Part shown: positions 23,263 to 33,782 of the stretch, piece after piece | How the letters are laid out: every line of letters starts with the position of its first letter | Numbering within the stretch: position 1 is the stretch's first letter | NCBI GenBank assembly: GCA_003313425.1 | Contig: NHZP01000027.1 | Span: 682,001 to 746,000 of the forward strand | Direction: 5' to 3' | DNA from: Pseudopyrenochaeta lycopersici | Lineage: Eukaryota > Ascomycota > Dothideomycetes > Pleosporales > Pseudopyrenochaetaceae | DNA: 64,000 nt | Program-made: the position numbers and the translations under genes | Notes under the pieces: generated by a model | Told to the model about the DNA's origin: nothing | The model's input: the letters and a program-made list of their open reading frames with translations, nothing else | The model's database searches: none

Positions 23263-24452
23263 TATTAAAGCACTAACAGAACTTTGTACAGTAAACAACG
23301 CGGATCGTCTTCTTCCGCAAAACTTAGGTGTAGGGGTTAGTTTGGACTAAGTGTTGATCAAGTATAATAACTAAAACTTTCTCTAGTGCGTTTAGATTAT
23401 CGATCAGCTTGCTCGACTGCAGTAGGAATTATGGTTGGTATTGATGTTAGGTCTGGGAGAGTATAGATATGTAGGGTCGTCAATAATAGTGCTAAAGAAA
23501 TTAACTGCGCTAATTATTAACTTCGCTTAATATTAGTTTTTCTGTCATTAATATTAATTTATAAGCTTAATATTGCCTACTATATAGTAAGATATGTAGT
23601 ATAGTAAGATAATTAAAAAGTACCCCAACTTTTAGTAACTAGAAAACTTATACGCGTAAAGAATATTACTATAATTGCAACGAAGTATCATGAATCTGAA
23701 TGTTGGTGTTGCAGTATTACAGCGCTAGGCCTTTTGGAGGGCTAGCGCGCAATGCGAAGGACCTACTTAAAACCTGCGCTAACTGCGCGGAGCGGGGACG
23801 ACAAGTATTATTCTCTCCCATAGCTGAGTTACAGCAATACAGCGCCATCCCTTCACTATTATCTGTGGTGTGAAGCAAGTAATATTACCTGAAACCATAC
23901 GTTACAATAATTTAATAAAAATAATCTACTATAGCTAATTCTGAATATTTATACTATGCTTTTTTTTTAAAAAAATTATAATTATATTAGTACTTCTAAG
24001 CTAAATTTATATAGCGCGCTTTTTTTATAGTATAGTAAACTTTCTACTCTATAGTACTAATATTAAGTTTTTAATGCTTTAAATTTTTATAAAATGGCTT
24101 TACTTAAGCTTTAGAACCTTTTCCTAATGCCTAAAAGCTATTATTAGCTTAGTATATACTAAAATAAGTAAATACATATAAAGCTACTATATTGATTAGT
24201 ACTTTATAAAAGCAAATCTCTAATATAAGCAAATATAAGATAATTAACTATGAGATATATAGTTATATTAATTTTACGTGCGCTTAGAGTATAATAAAAC
24301 TTAGCTTAAAATTAAAAGTAGTAGTAAGATCTATATAGCTATAGTACTTATTACTTAGCTAATATATTTCTAGTATCAAAGTAGCTTTAATATAGCTATT
24401 TTATATACATTAAAATATAGTCTAATTGTAGGTAGAACTTTCTCTGCAGCTG
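23263..24452 (+). other. RIP-mutated AT-rich tract left of the chromovirus
   Basis: There is no ORF of note. Composition is strongly AT with TpA runs, except for a GC-richer island at about 23,700-23,840 containing GCGC-type motifs. It is probably an older transposon or relic into which the chromovirus inserted. The tract at 32,681-33,010 would be its continuation. The family is not identifiable by eye. Confidence 0.6.
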
Positions 24453-24457
24453 CAGCG

Positions 24458-24846
24458 TGTGAAGAATCTTAAAAGCTATCGGTGAGGATAACCAATAAGA
24501 TTGCAAGGTTGGTTCTCCGGGATAGAGTGAGGGACTAGATAGAAGGGGGTTTAATACTAAGACAGTAAGAGGGCGCTTCTGTAAAGAGTACTAAGGGTTA
24601 AGAATAATTAGTATTACTATTACTATACTATAGAGTATAATATTAAGTTAAATATAATAAGCTATAAGGGTTTATTGCGGTGATCTATATACATAGAAGT
24701 TATGCAGGTTACTTAGTGTACTTAGTGTGCTCAGCATTACTGATCAGACTGATTAACTAAGCACGTCACGTGACCTTAGTTGTTAGTCTAATACTTGTGA
24801 GGTCCAGTTGGAGCTACTAGGGCAGGGTTCCAGCAGGATCGTAACA
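24458..24846 (-). repeat. Left LTR (3' LTR of the outer element)
   Basis: It is 389 bp, from TGTGAAGAATC to ATCGTAACA in plus-strand reading. It aligns end to end with 32287-32675 without evident indels, and the differences are almost all C/T or G/A transitions. It contains GCACGTCACGTGACC, an E-box-like CACGTG core, in the part that is U3 in element orientation. Confidence 0.93.
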
Positions 24847-24860
24847 CCATCCCCCTCCTG
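24847..24860 (-). promoter_or_regulatory. Polypurine tract of the outer element
   Basis: On the minus strand this reads CAGGAGGGGGATGG directly upstream of the LTR start TGTTACG. That is the expected place and composition for a plus-strand priming site. It fixes the left LTR as the 3' LTR. Confidence 0.75.
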
Positions 24861-24922
24861 TCCTAGCGCTGTCCTTAGTGCTTATTATATAACGCGGGCG
24901 TTTCCTACTTCTTACTATATTA

Positions 24923-25513
24923 TGTCTCGCTATACCTAAACATCTACAAGTGTCTAGCACTATTTATTATTAACGCCTCTGTAATTTTATTAACTCCTTT
25001 AGGGAAGCTATAGTTTAAAAGTACGCGACGTATATAAAGTATAATTAGGTGTGTAAGGTCTATATTTGTTCTAGGAAATGTAGTAAGTGTCTATGTTAAG
25101 GATAACGTTGCAATATATAAGTTATAGAGTCTAAATTTAAATACTTAGTAGATTAAAAGGTAAAGCTTTAAGAGAAAATAAAAGAATCTAGAGATATATA
25201 AGAGGTTATAATAAAGGCGCATAAAAAGGCTCTAGAAGAGCTGCGCGTTACTTAAGCTCGCGAAGAGCAGTTATAATAATAAATAGATTTAATTAATTAG
25301 CGTGCGGAAGAAGTAATAGCTATAGAAGAGTAGGATATTAAGGAGTAAGAAGCGGCAGAGGCCTTATTACCTAAGAACGCTTCTAATGCCCTTAGTTTTA
25401 GTTTATCGCCTAGCACCTAGGGTGCGTTTAAGGGCTTCCCTCTTAAGTACTAGGAGGCCCTAATTAGCGATAGGCTATTAGTAGTAGACCTAACAGTTTC
25501 TTCTAGCTCTTAA
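24923..25513 (+). pseudogene. Antisense accessory ORF, copy A: Zn2Cys6-like cluster plus coiled coil
   Basis: One plus-strand frame can be read across RIP-type TAA/TAG codons for about 195 codons, opposite to the gag-pol direction. Near its start is a Cys-rich segment with spacing C-x2-C-x6-C-x8-C-x2-C-x6-C if two Tyr codons (TAC/TAT) are taken as mutated Cys. Next comes a Lys/Glu/Gln/Ala-rich region predicted to form a long coiled coil, then a Ser/Leu-rich end. The same organisation recurs in copy B at 26,130-26,709. It lies between the chromodomain end and the 3' LTR. The function is unknown; a DNA-binding regulator would be inference from the cysteine pattern alone. Confidence 0.62.
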
Positions 25514-25544
25514 CATTTCTTAAGGTTTATTTGTTTTTTCTTCT

Positions 25545-25641
25545 TCTTTTCCTCCCTTTCCTAATATTCTCTAATTTTTTCTTAGCAGTTCCTTAGGTTT
25601 TCTAGTAGTTCCTACGTGCTTTCTACACTTAGGTATCCTTT
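25545..25641 (-). pseudogene. C-terminal chromodomain fragment of the outer element
   Basis: On the minus strand this begins Lys-Gly-Tyr-Leu-Ser-Val-Glu-Ser-Thr and continues to the end of a chromodomain. The expected Trp and Gln codons are now stops. It starts abruptly at the edge of the internal LTR (25642). It is nearly identical to the corresponding part of the complete chromodomain at about 26,725-26,822. Confidence 0.78.
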
Positions 25642-26092
25642 TGTAAAGAATCTTAAAAGCTATCGGTAAGGATAACTAATAAGATTACAAGGTTAGTTCT
25701 CTAGGATAGAGTAAGGGACTAGATAGACGGGGGTTTAATACTAAGACAGTAAGAGGGTGCTTCTGTAAAGAGTACTAAGGGTTAAGAATAATTAGTATTA
25801 CTATTACTATACTGTAGAGTATAATATTAAGTTAAATATACTAAGCTATAGGGGCTTATTATAGTAATCTATATACAGGTTATCTTATAGGATCCTACAA
25901 ATCCTATTATAGGTTTTCTTAGGATTTTATAGGATCTGTAGGATATATATAGTGTCCTAGAGAATCCTATAGGGGCCGTCGCTAAGCTTTCTAGGACACT
26001 AGTTCCTACTAGGCTAGCATATGCGTTATAGCCCTAGGACATGAGTAAGCCCTTTTTAAGCTGCGCGTCCCCTTATTCCTTAGATCGTAACA
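25642..26092 (-). repeat. Internal LTR of a second subfamily
   Basis: It is 451 bp, from TGTAAAGAATC to ATCGTAACA. Its plus-strand left half (about 235 bp) matches the outer LTRs closely. The right half is unrelated and carries repeated TAGGAT/ATCCTA motifs. In element orientation the unrelated half is U3 and the shared half is R-U5. A GGAGGGGGGATAG polypurine tract abuts it at 26093-26105, so it is also a 3' LTR. Its immediate flanks do not show a target duplication. Confidence 0.85.
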
Positions 26093-26129
26093 CTATCCCC
26101 CCTCCTACTATTTATGCCCTTATAAACTA

Positions 26130-26709
26130 ACTAATAAGTTCTAAGAGTACTCTATAACGTTATAACCTTAGAGATTAAATAAATCGCGTTAGCTAGTTAG
26201 CTATAGTTGCCTGCAGTTATTACGCAAAGCAGGGCTAGGAGTGCTAGATATTATTATTAAAGAAAGAGTGTAGTAATTACTATTATAATAGTAATAAGCT
26301 TTATAAACTAGTTAACATTCTATTACTAAACTATTCTAAGCTAGATAAAGAGATACATTATCTAGAAGCTTAAGAGGTAGAGGCTGAGGCAGCAGAGGAG
26401 AAGGCGCTAAGCGCGTTGCTAGCTGCTCGTTCTAAACGTAGTCGTTTACGTAAATAAAAGGAGTTTCTTTAGAAGCGTAAGCAAAGTCTAGTAGACGTTT
26501 TAGGTTAGTAGGTAGAGGAGATTGAGGCCCTTAAGGCGGCGGAAGCGTTAGGGCAGGAGATTGCTAATCTTAAGGAAGGTCTCATGCCAGGCACTCTAGC
26601 TCTGGACTAGAGCGTGTTTATACTAACATAACTAGAGGATAGTAATCTGCTTCCTAAAGTAGCTAACTTCAGGAGTAGTAGCAGTGCTACTGTCCCTTCT
26701 ACCTAGGTT
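26130..26709 (+). pseudogene. Antisense accessory ORF, copy B: Zn2Cys6-like cluster plus coiled coil
   Basis: This plus-strand frame runs opposite to gag-pol. From about 26,212 it shows Cys positions fitting C-x2-C-x6-C-x8-C-x2-C-x7-C, with several ligands changed to Tyr by single transitions. A very Glu/Ala/Arg-rich coiled coil of about 100 residues follows (Ala-Glu-Ala-Ala-Glu-Glu type), then a Leu/Asp and Ser-rich tail. Sequence identity to copy A is low outside the general plan, which suggests two diverged versions kept by two LTR subfamilies. TAA and TAG codons stand where CAA and CAG are expected. Confidence 0.62.
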
Positions 26710-26724
26710 CGTTATTTCTTTTTC

Positions 26725-29700
26725 TTTCTTTCCTCCCTTTCCTAATATTCTCTAATTTTTTCTTAGCAGTTTCTTAGGTTTTCTAGTAGTTCCCACGTAC
26801 TCTCTACGCTTAGGTATCCTTTCTATTTAACTAAGTAGCTAAAGCTTAGTTCTAGGTCGTTAACTCTTCTATTTTGTTAGTATCCCTAGATTTTCTTAAC
26901 TTTAAACTTGTTTTCTTCTTCTAGTTTATACTAGAATGTTTTCTGTAATAGTGTAGTAAGGTTAGCTAGTTCTAACTTAGAGATATAGAAGCATAGGTAG
27001 ATCTTTACATCTAGTAGTAGCTTAAGTGTATAGTTTACTAGTCTATTCTATTCTTTAACTAAAAATAGTCTAACTTTAACGTAGTTAAGTTCTTTACTTA
27101 GTCGCTTATTATGTAGATTTTTTATAAGTAAGTATACTTTATCCCCCTTCTTTAGCTAAGGTGCTATTTTTCTTTTCTTATTTTAGTAGGTAATACTGTT
27201 ATATTATACTTTCTTAAGATTCTCTTAGAGTTATTTATATATTTTTTTTATTTCTTTAGCTGTTTTTATAGCTACTTTAGCTTTTCTGCTAGGATATGAC
27301 TTTATAAAGAGATTAGGGTGTCTCCTGTAGTTAGCAAAGAACAGTATCTTTCTAGTTAATTCTAATAATTTGTTATTATAGGCTAATTATGCTATTAGTA
27401 ATAGTAAAACCTAATTATTTTATTATTAATTACTATAAATTCTTAGGTAGGTTTTTATTATTCTATTTATTCTTTCTATCTATCTGTGTGTTTATAGGTA
27501 ATAGGCTGTTAATAACTTTCTTTTTATTCCTATCGCGGCTATTAATGTAGACTAGAAGTTAGATATAAAGAGCTTATCTCTATTACTAATAATAGACTTA
27601 GGTATACTATAATATTATATTAATCTGTCTAAGATAATAAACGCTAGTTATTCTGTATTATAGTTATTTCTAAATAGTATTATTTCTACTACTTTTATAA
27701 ATCTACAGACTATATTAAAGATAGCGTTATACTTAATTCCTATTACGGGATCTTTAGATAGTAGTAACCTTATTACAAAGTCTATAGAAATATCTACCTA
27801 AGGCTTATTAGGTAGCTCTATAGCTTACATTTCTCTATAGAGTGCGTAAGTACTATATTTATTCTTATAACAGTCTGCGCATTTTTTAATAAACTATTTA
27901 ACCTTAGCTTTTATATTCTTAAAGCTGTAGTGTTATTATATAAGTTCTATTATTCTCTTAATTCTAGGGTAACTATATACTAGGTTATTATAGTATTATT
28001 AGATAATTACTTCTTATAATTCTTTAGGTACTTTAGACGTAATTATTAAAGTATTGTTTAATAACTTATTAGGTCCTAAGCTTCTATCCTAGTTTACTTA
28101 AAGGATAGTATTACTAACTATTACTTTTATTCCTGCAATGTCTAATCTGCAGCTAAGAGCGTTAGCTCTACTATTATCCTTTCCTAGCGTATATATAATC
28201 TTAAACTTATATTATCCTAACATTTTAGCCTATCTAACCTATCTTTAGTTTAAGGTCTTAGTAGTAGTAAAGTTAACTAAGTTCTTATAATCTATAAATA
28301 TTATAAGATCTAAGCAGCTCTTTGTGTAGATCTGCTAGTAGTTAAGGGCGTTAATAACTACTATAAGCTCTTTATCGTGCACGTTATAGCGTTCTTTAGG
28401 GTCTATAAATTTCCTAGAGTAGTAAGTAATTAGGTGCTATTTCCTATTACGTTCTTATTTTACTATTATACCTAGTATAAGGTCTAAGGTATCTGTTTTA
28501 AACTATAAAGGTTCTCTTATTTAGAATGTAATTAATACTAGTAGTATAATATAGGCTTCCTTAAGTATCTAGAATACTTTTCTTTATTTATTTCCTTATT
28601 CCTATTTTATCTATTTTCTTATAAGTTTAGTAAGTAAGATAAATTTCTTAGAGAAGTCTTTAATAAATTATTAGTTAAAGTTAATAAATCCTATAAATAA
28701 CTATATATCTTTAACTATTTTAGGTTTAGGCTATTCTTTTACTACTCTTATTTTTTCTTTACTTATCTTTACTCTATATACACCTACTATATATCTTAAG
28801 AACTTAACTTCTTCTTTATAGAATTTATATTTCTTAGGTTTAAGTAGTAACCTAAATCTTCCTAAGCAGGTAAGAACTATTTTAACGTGCTTAATGTATT
28901 CCTGTAGATTATTAGAGTATATAAGGATATTATTAAGGTATGCGATAATAAATATATCTAGGTGTTCTCTTAATATATTATTAATAAGTGCCTAGTATAT
29001 AGCTAGTGCGTTAGTAAGACTAAAGAGTATTACTATATACTTATAGTAGCTGTAGCGTGTTCTAAACGCAGTCTTCTATTCTTTACCTTCTTTTATATAA
29101 ATAAGGTTATACGCTCCTCTTAAGTCTAATACTATAAAGACTTTTATAAAAGCTAGTTAGTCCTATAGTTCTACTATATTTAGTAGAGAGTATTAATTTT
29201 TTATTATAATATTATTAAGTTTCTAGTAGTTAATATATAATCTTAACTTCCTATTTTTCTTTAGTACGAATAGTATAGGGTATCCTGCTAGTAATTATAA
29301 TTCCCTAATAAATCTCTTTTTTAAGTTTATCTTAATATATTCGCGTAGAGTTTTAAGTTCTTTTTCTAATAAACTATAGATTAGGCTAAAAGTTAGTTAC
29401 TTTCCTTCTTATAAGATAATCTTATAATCCTAGGGTTAATATTTAGGTAGTACTTTTATAGTTATCTCTTCCTAAAAGAGTAACTTATATTCTTTATACT
29501 TATTAGGGATTACTAGAGTTACGCTTTACTCCTTAACTCTAGCTTGTTAGTCTAAGGGCCTCCTATTAGTACCTGCTAAGTCAGACCCTTATATCTTAAG
29601 GTTATCCTTATTTAAAGTAAGGATCCTAATTATTATCTTCTTATCTACCTAAGTACTTAGCCGCAGCGTAGGCTTACTCGTAGTTACATCCGTTCCACAG

Positions 29701-32250
29701 CATTTAAATAACAACTTTTTCTTTTTCTAGTTTATGTCTAGACTATGTTCTCTTAACTATAAGAGTCCTAGTATTATATTATGCTGTAATAGTCTAAAGA
29801 CGTCTAAGTTAATCGTTTCCCTATAGTTCTAGATAATAAGTTACACGCTCTATACTTCGTGTGTAATTACAGACTCTAATAGCATTAGTTACCTATCAGC
29901 TACTATTAATAGATATAGTACTAATTTTAGCGATAGGATAAGGCTAGCTTATTCTATCGCTCGCGCAGAAATATAGCTCTATTATGCTCTAGAATCTACT
30001 AGTGCCTTTATCTAGCTTCTATTAAGCTTAATATTTAGTTTAAGGAGTCCTTATACGCCTATTATGTATAGAGTTTGTAATTCTTACTTATTAGTAGGCG
30101 CGATTCTAAAAACGGCTCTTCCTAATACCTATTTAGTGTCTTAACGTCTTTATACTTAAGGTAGTTAGAGTTAAGGCACGTTTACTATTATTACTAATTA
30201 CATTCCCTATTAAAGACTAGCTACATCGCTATAGTAGCCGCAGGGTTGTTATTTTCTAGGAAGTAGAGGATAGTCCTCTTATCCTATAGGTAGTTGTCGC
30301 ATTTAACTTTAGGATAATTATACTATTAGTATTTGTATTAGTAAAATAAGTAAGGGAAGTATCCCTATTCTGTCTTACTTAAATAATAAATTGCGCACAG
30401 GTCTGTAGTATAAAAGGACTAGTAGACAACACTATATTACTTATTACGTAGATCTATTAAGTAGTCTAGTACGAGTTTCTATAGTCCTTTACGTATAGTA
30501 TATAGAGTCTAAGCTACCTTAGCGTGCTTATATATTTCTTAGGCTTCTTTCTCTGTAAGATACTAGAGAGGGTTAACATTCTCTTTATTATCCTCCTAAT
30601 ATATTTATTATTTAAGCTGCGTATAAATGTCTTGCTTCTTACTATCTATAAGTACGATTTTACTGTAGGAGTTAACTTAAAAATACCCTTATTATACTAG
30701 GTTCTTAGTATTTAGTATATAGAAGGTGTTTTCCTGTGTTAGTAGTAGTATTATTTAGCGTTATAGTGCGTATTTAGGGGTCTTAACTACTAAAGGTTCT
30801 AGTACCTATATTTACCTAGCTCGTTAAAGTTTCTGTAGTGCGTCCCTAACGCTTACAGGTTACTATACTTCCTTAGCCTTTTCTGCCTATTCTTATATTA
30901 CCTTCGTGTGATGTTTAAGGTAGTTATAATATTCCCGCAATATATCTTATATTACTTACTTAGCTAAGATAGTTATACTTATTCCTTATTTTATAGCTGC
31001 TTCTTATTCTACTAGAGTTAACGCGTTAATATATTATACTTTATATATATATTATGCGTGTAGTTAGTAGTTAAGTTCTGTAATATCTTTTTCTGCTTCT
31101 ATAGGCGTAGATAGCCTTAGGGTTCCTAGTTAATGTCAGCTTCTGAAGTTCTCTTCTTTTTACTTCTTAGTTAGGAGTACTATAGTGTTACTAAGGTCTT
31201 CTGCAGCGTCTTTATAGACTAGGGACAGAGAGCTATTACTCTCTTCCTTGTCTTTCCTATACTAGGTTCCTAGAATCCCTTTCTCTGTAGGTTCTAGGAG
31301 AGGTAGCTATAGTACCTCTATATCTTAAGCCTCTTCCTCTTAGGTTGTAACAACTTCCTATATTTTGTTATTACTGTTTTCTTCTTTTACAGCTAACATA
31401 TTAATCTAGGGAGTTACCTTATTCTTTTACTTATAGTCCTTAGCTATATAGCCTTTCTTATTATAGTTAAAGTAAGTTATTTCTTTTTTCTTCCTGCTCT
31501 TACTTAACTTTTCCTTATTAAGGTTATCTAGATGTATTACCTTAGGACCCCTAGATATATACTGTCTAGGCACTCCTTATAGCTAATACTAGTACTATAG
31601 GCGACTATTATTTAGCTTATTATAATAATCCTTCTAGGGTTTCTTATCTTCTTTTATTTATCCTAGTAGTTATCTTCTAAGTTGTATATAGAGCTTGTAG
31701 AGCTCTACATCTAGTTAGATAGTTTTGTTAATTAGGTTATCTAGCGTGTTAATGCTTATGCTAGAGCGTATTAGTTTAGTTTAGACGTCTACTTTTAGGC
31801 CTTGTTTATATATAGTTTTTAGTTTGTCTTTGTTCTAATTAGTTTGTCTAGTATACCCTAAAAACTTGTTAGCGTAATTAGCTGCAGACTAGGTTTATTA
31901 TATATTTTAGATTTTGCGTTTTATAATAGTTATTTTATTTAGTAATCTAAATGCTTGTTACATGCGTGTCTTAAATTCTCCTGTGTCTTTAAACATCTTA
32001 ATTAGCTCCTTTAGTTTAGTTCCTTTAGCTAAGTACTTAACTAGGTAAGGCTTCACCTATTTAGTAGCTTCGCCCCTTATGTAGCTTATTATAAGTACTG
32101 CTTAGTTGTCGTCGTCTATAGTAGTTACATTAAACTTAAAGAATAGGTTAAATTAGAGTAACTATTCTTTAAGCTTAAACTAATCTCTATAGAAGAGGTC
32201 TAGTTTAGCGACAGCGTTACCTGGCCTAGTAGCATAGTAGGCCGCGTTTT
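26725..32250 (-). pseudogene. Gag-pol of a chromovirus, destroyed by RIP
   Basis: Minus-strand reading through stops gives the Ty3/Gypsy order. A gag zinc knuckle lies at about 31,478-31,432, with all four CCHC ligands read as Tyr. The aspartic protease motif Val-Asp-Ser-x-Ala is near 29,990. Reverse transcriptase is at about 29,290-28,900; its Tyr-Leu-Asp-Asp box is now Tyr-Leu-Asn-Asn near 28,940. The integrase zinc-finger Cys pair is near 27,880 and its catalytic core runs to about 27,440. A chromodomain (Tyr-Leu-Val-Lys-x-Lys-Gly-Tyr) ends near 26,730. Chromodomains guide such elements to heterochromatin. No frame is open for more than a short run. Exact domain limits are approximate. Confidence 0.83.
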
Positions 32251-32286
32251 CTATATAAGTGTTACTTATCTTAAAAGTATTTAAAG

Positions 32287-32675
32287 TATAAAGAATCTTA
32301 AAAGCTATTAGTAAAGATAACTAATAAGATTATAAGGTTAGTTCTCTAGGATAGAGTAAGAGACTAGATAGAAGGGGGTTTAATACTAAGATAGTAAGAG
32401 GGCGCTTCTGTAAAGAGTACTAAGAGTTAAGAATAATTAGTATTACTATTACTATACTATAGAGTATAATATTAAGTTAAATATAATAAGCTATAAGGGT
32501 TCATTGCGGTGATCTATATACATAGAAGTTATGCAGGTTGCTCAGTGTGCTCGGTGTGCTCAGCATCACTGATCAGACTGATCAACTGAGCACGTCACGT
32601 GACCTCGGTTGTTGGTCCAATACTTGTGAGGTCCAGTTGGAGCCACTGGGGCAGGGTTCCAGCAGGATCGTAACA
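32287..32675 (-). repeat. Right LTR (5' LTR of the outer element)
   Basis: It is 389 bp and pairs with 24458-24846. Its last 150 bp or so keep many CpA/TpG sites that are TpA in the left copy, so RIP has acted unevenly. The CAGCG target duplication follows directly. Confidence 0.93.
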
Positions 32676-32680
32676 CAGCG

Positions 32681-33782
32681 TGCGGTAAGTTATTATGTAA
32701 GAGGTAGGTATCTATATTTATAGTAACTATTCTTTATCTTTCTATATATAGTAGAGAAAAGTTTTATATAAAAAAGTATAGAGCTTTAGCTTTTATACCT
32801 AAAGCATTATTATTATATAATAGCGCGTAATAGCTTAATATCGCGCGTAGTATTACTATATACTGCGTATAAACACTAATATATAATAAATTTAATAGCT
32901 TCTTTACTCTTAAGCTTTAAAACTAACTATTACTTCTTTATTAACTAAATAAAAAGCTTTTAGGTTTAGCTTATTAAAAAAAGAATATATTATAGTATAT
33001 CTCTTTTAATCCCACTGAAGAGGGGCGGCGAAAGGGACGAGAGCGAGTAGTTTGGCTGGCGGACGTGGGAACAACGAGTATCAAACCCGCTACCCAGCCT
33101 ATACTCGACACACTATCACGCGAGTTGAATCACATTTCTGCTGCTACCTTTTCACGGGATACCCTTGGAACGGAAATGAGTTGTATGACTGGAACTTTCG
33201 ACGAGAGTGTGCATGGAACCGTGTCACAATGGCGTGTGGGTGGATTTCTTTAGTGCGGCAAGGAACCGTCGATCTGTTGCTTCGGGGTGTTCGGTAGGCC
33301 CTGGCCGTGTATCATGTATTCGTTCCTTCGGGGACGCTTTTTGGGGGTTAGGGGCTGGGGGAGCCATCTACGCATGAGCGACGGCGGCGGGAATGCAAAT
33401 GTGCAAATGGGTGGCCTCTTTCTGTATCGAACGGCGAGGAGAGCCGCGGTTAATGGACTACTGCTACCGGATATGCTCTCTCCAGAAGTCGCAGCACTCG
33501 TGATGTCCTAGTAGTGAGATGTGAAAATGTTGTAACCTCCCTAGAAGCAACACCGGAGTAGGAACCCTAGAATTTGGGGAAATGCCGCCTACATTAAAAT
33601 CCCTATATAAAGCCAATTTCTAAGAATGTTCCTATTTCTTAACTTACTCCCTGTGCATGTCCCTCCTGTTCCTCTGGTCCCTCCTCTTCCTCTTGTCCCT
33701 CCTGCTGCCCCTGCTGCCCCTGCTGCCCTTGCTGCTTATAGCCACCTAATTGACGTTGGATGGACTCCCAAAAAGCAGAGTT
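32681..33782 (+). other. AT-rich tract then gene-poor DNA
   Basis: 32,681-33,010 is RIP-mutated and probably continues the tract left of the chromovirus. Composition then becomes normal. Plus-strand ORFs at 33,052-33,511 have a somewhat coding look but no domain and no shared frame, so they are not called. At 33,641-33,780 the minus strand encodes a Gln/Glu-rich tail resembling the end of the neighbouring STAND gene. Confidence 0.5.
33641..33780 (-). pseudogene. Detached C-terminal tail of the STAND-ankyrin gene
   Basis: The minus strand reads Ala-Phe-Trp-Glu-Ser-Ile-Gln-Arg-Gln-Leu, followed by Gly-Gln-Gln repeats and an acidic end. This matches the Leu-Trp-Glu-Ser-Ile-Gln-His-Gln-Leu plus acidic/Gln stretch on the far side of the hAT insertion (about 34,560-34,470). 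The simplest reading is that the hAT element split one tail region in two. Confidence 0.55.

Larger units (their letters stand above)
24453..32680 (-). mobile_element. Composite RIP-mutated Ty3/Gypsy chromovirus (LTR retrotransposon)
   Basis: The outer boundaries are a perfect 5-bp direct repeat, CAGCG, at 24453-24457 and 32676-32680. It flanks two 389-bp LTRs with TG...CA ends. Gag-pol reads on the minus strand: gag at the right, then protease, reverse transcriptase, integrase and a chromodomain. A polypurine tract lies just inside the left LTR, which confirms the orientation. A third LTR (25642-26092) and a partial second chromodomain (25545-25641) lie between pol and the left LTR. This fits insertion of a related element into the outer copy's chromodomain, followed by loss of the intervening repeat by recombination. 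All coding parts are broken by RIP-type stops. Confidence 0.88.

Noticed and set aside
25642..26092. Internal LTR as a simple solo-LTR insertion
   Set aside because: There is no matching 5-bp flank. It is preceded, in element orientation, by its own polypurine tract and 3' region, so it is a 3' LTR of a larger element.
24458..32675. Chromovirus read in plus orientation with the left LTR as the 5' LTR
   Set aside because: Reverse transcriptase, integrase and chromodomain all read on the minus strand, and the polypurine tract abuts the left LTR.
32538..32723. 61-codon plus-strand ORF near the chromovirus edge
   Set aside because: It lies inside the right LTR and runs into the target duplication and flank; it is open by chance in the less RIP-mutated part.
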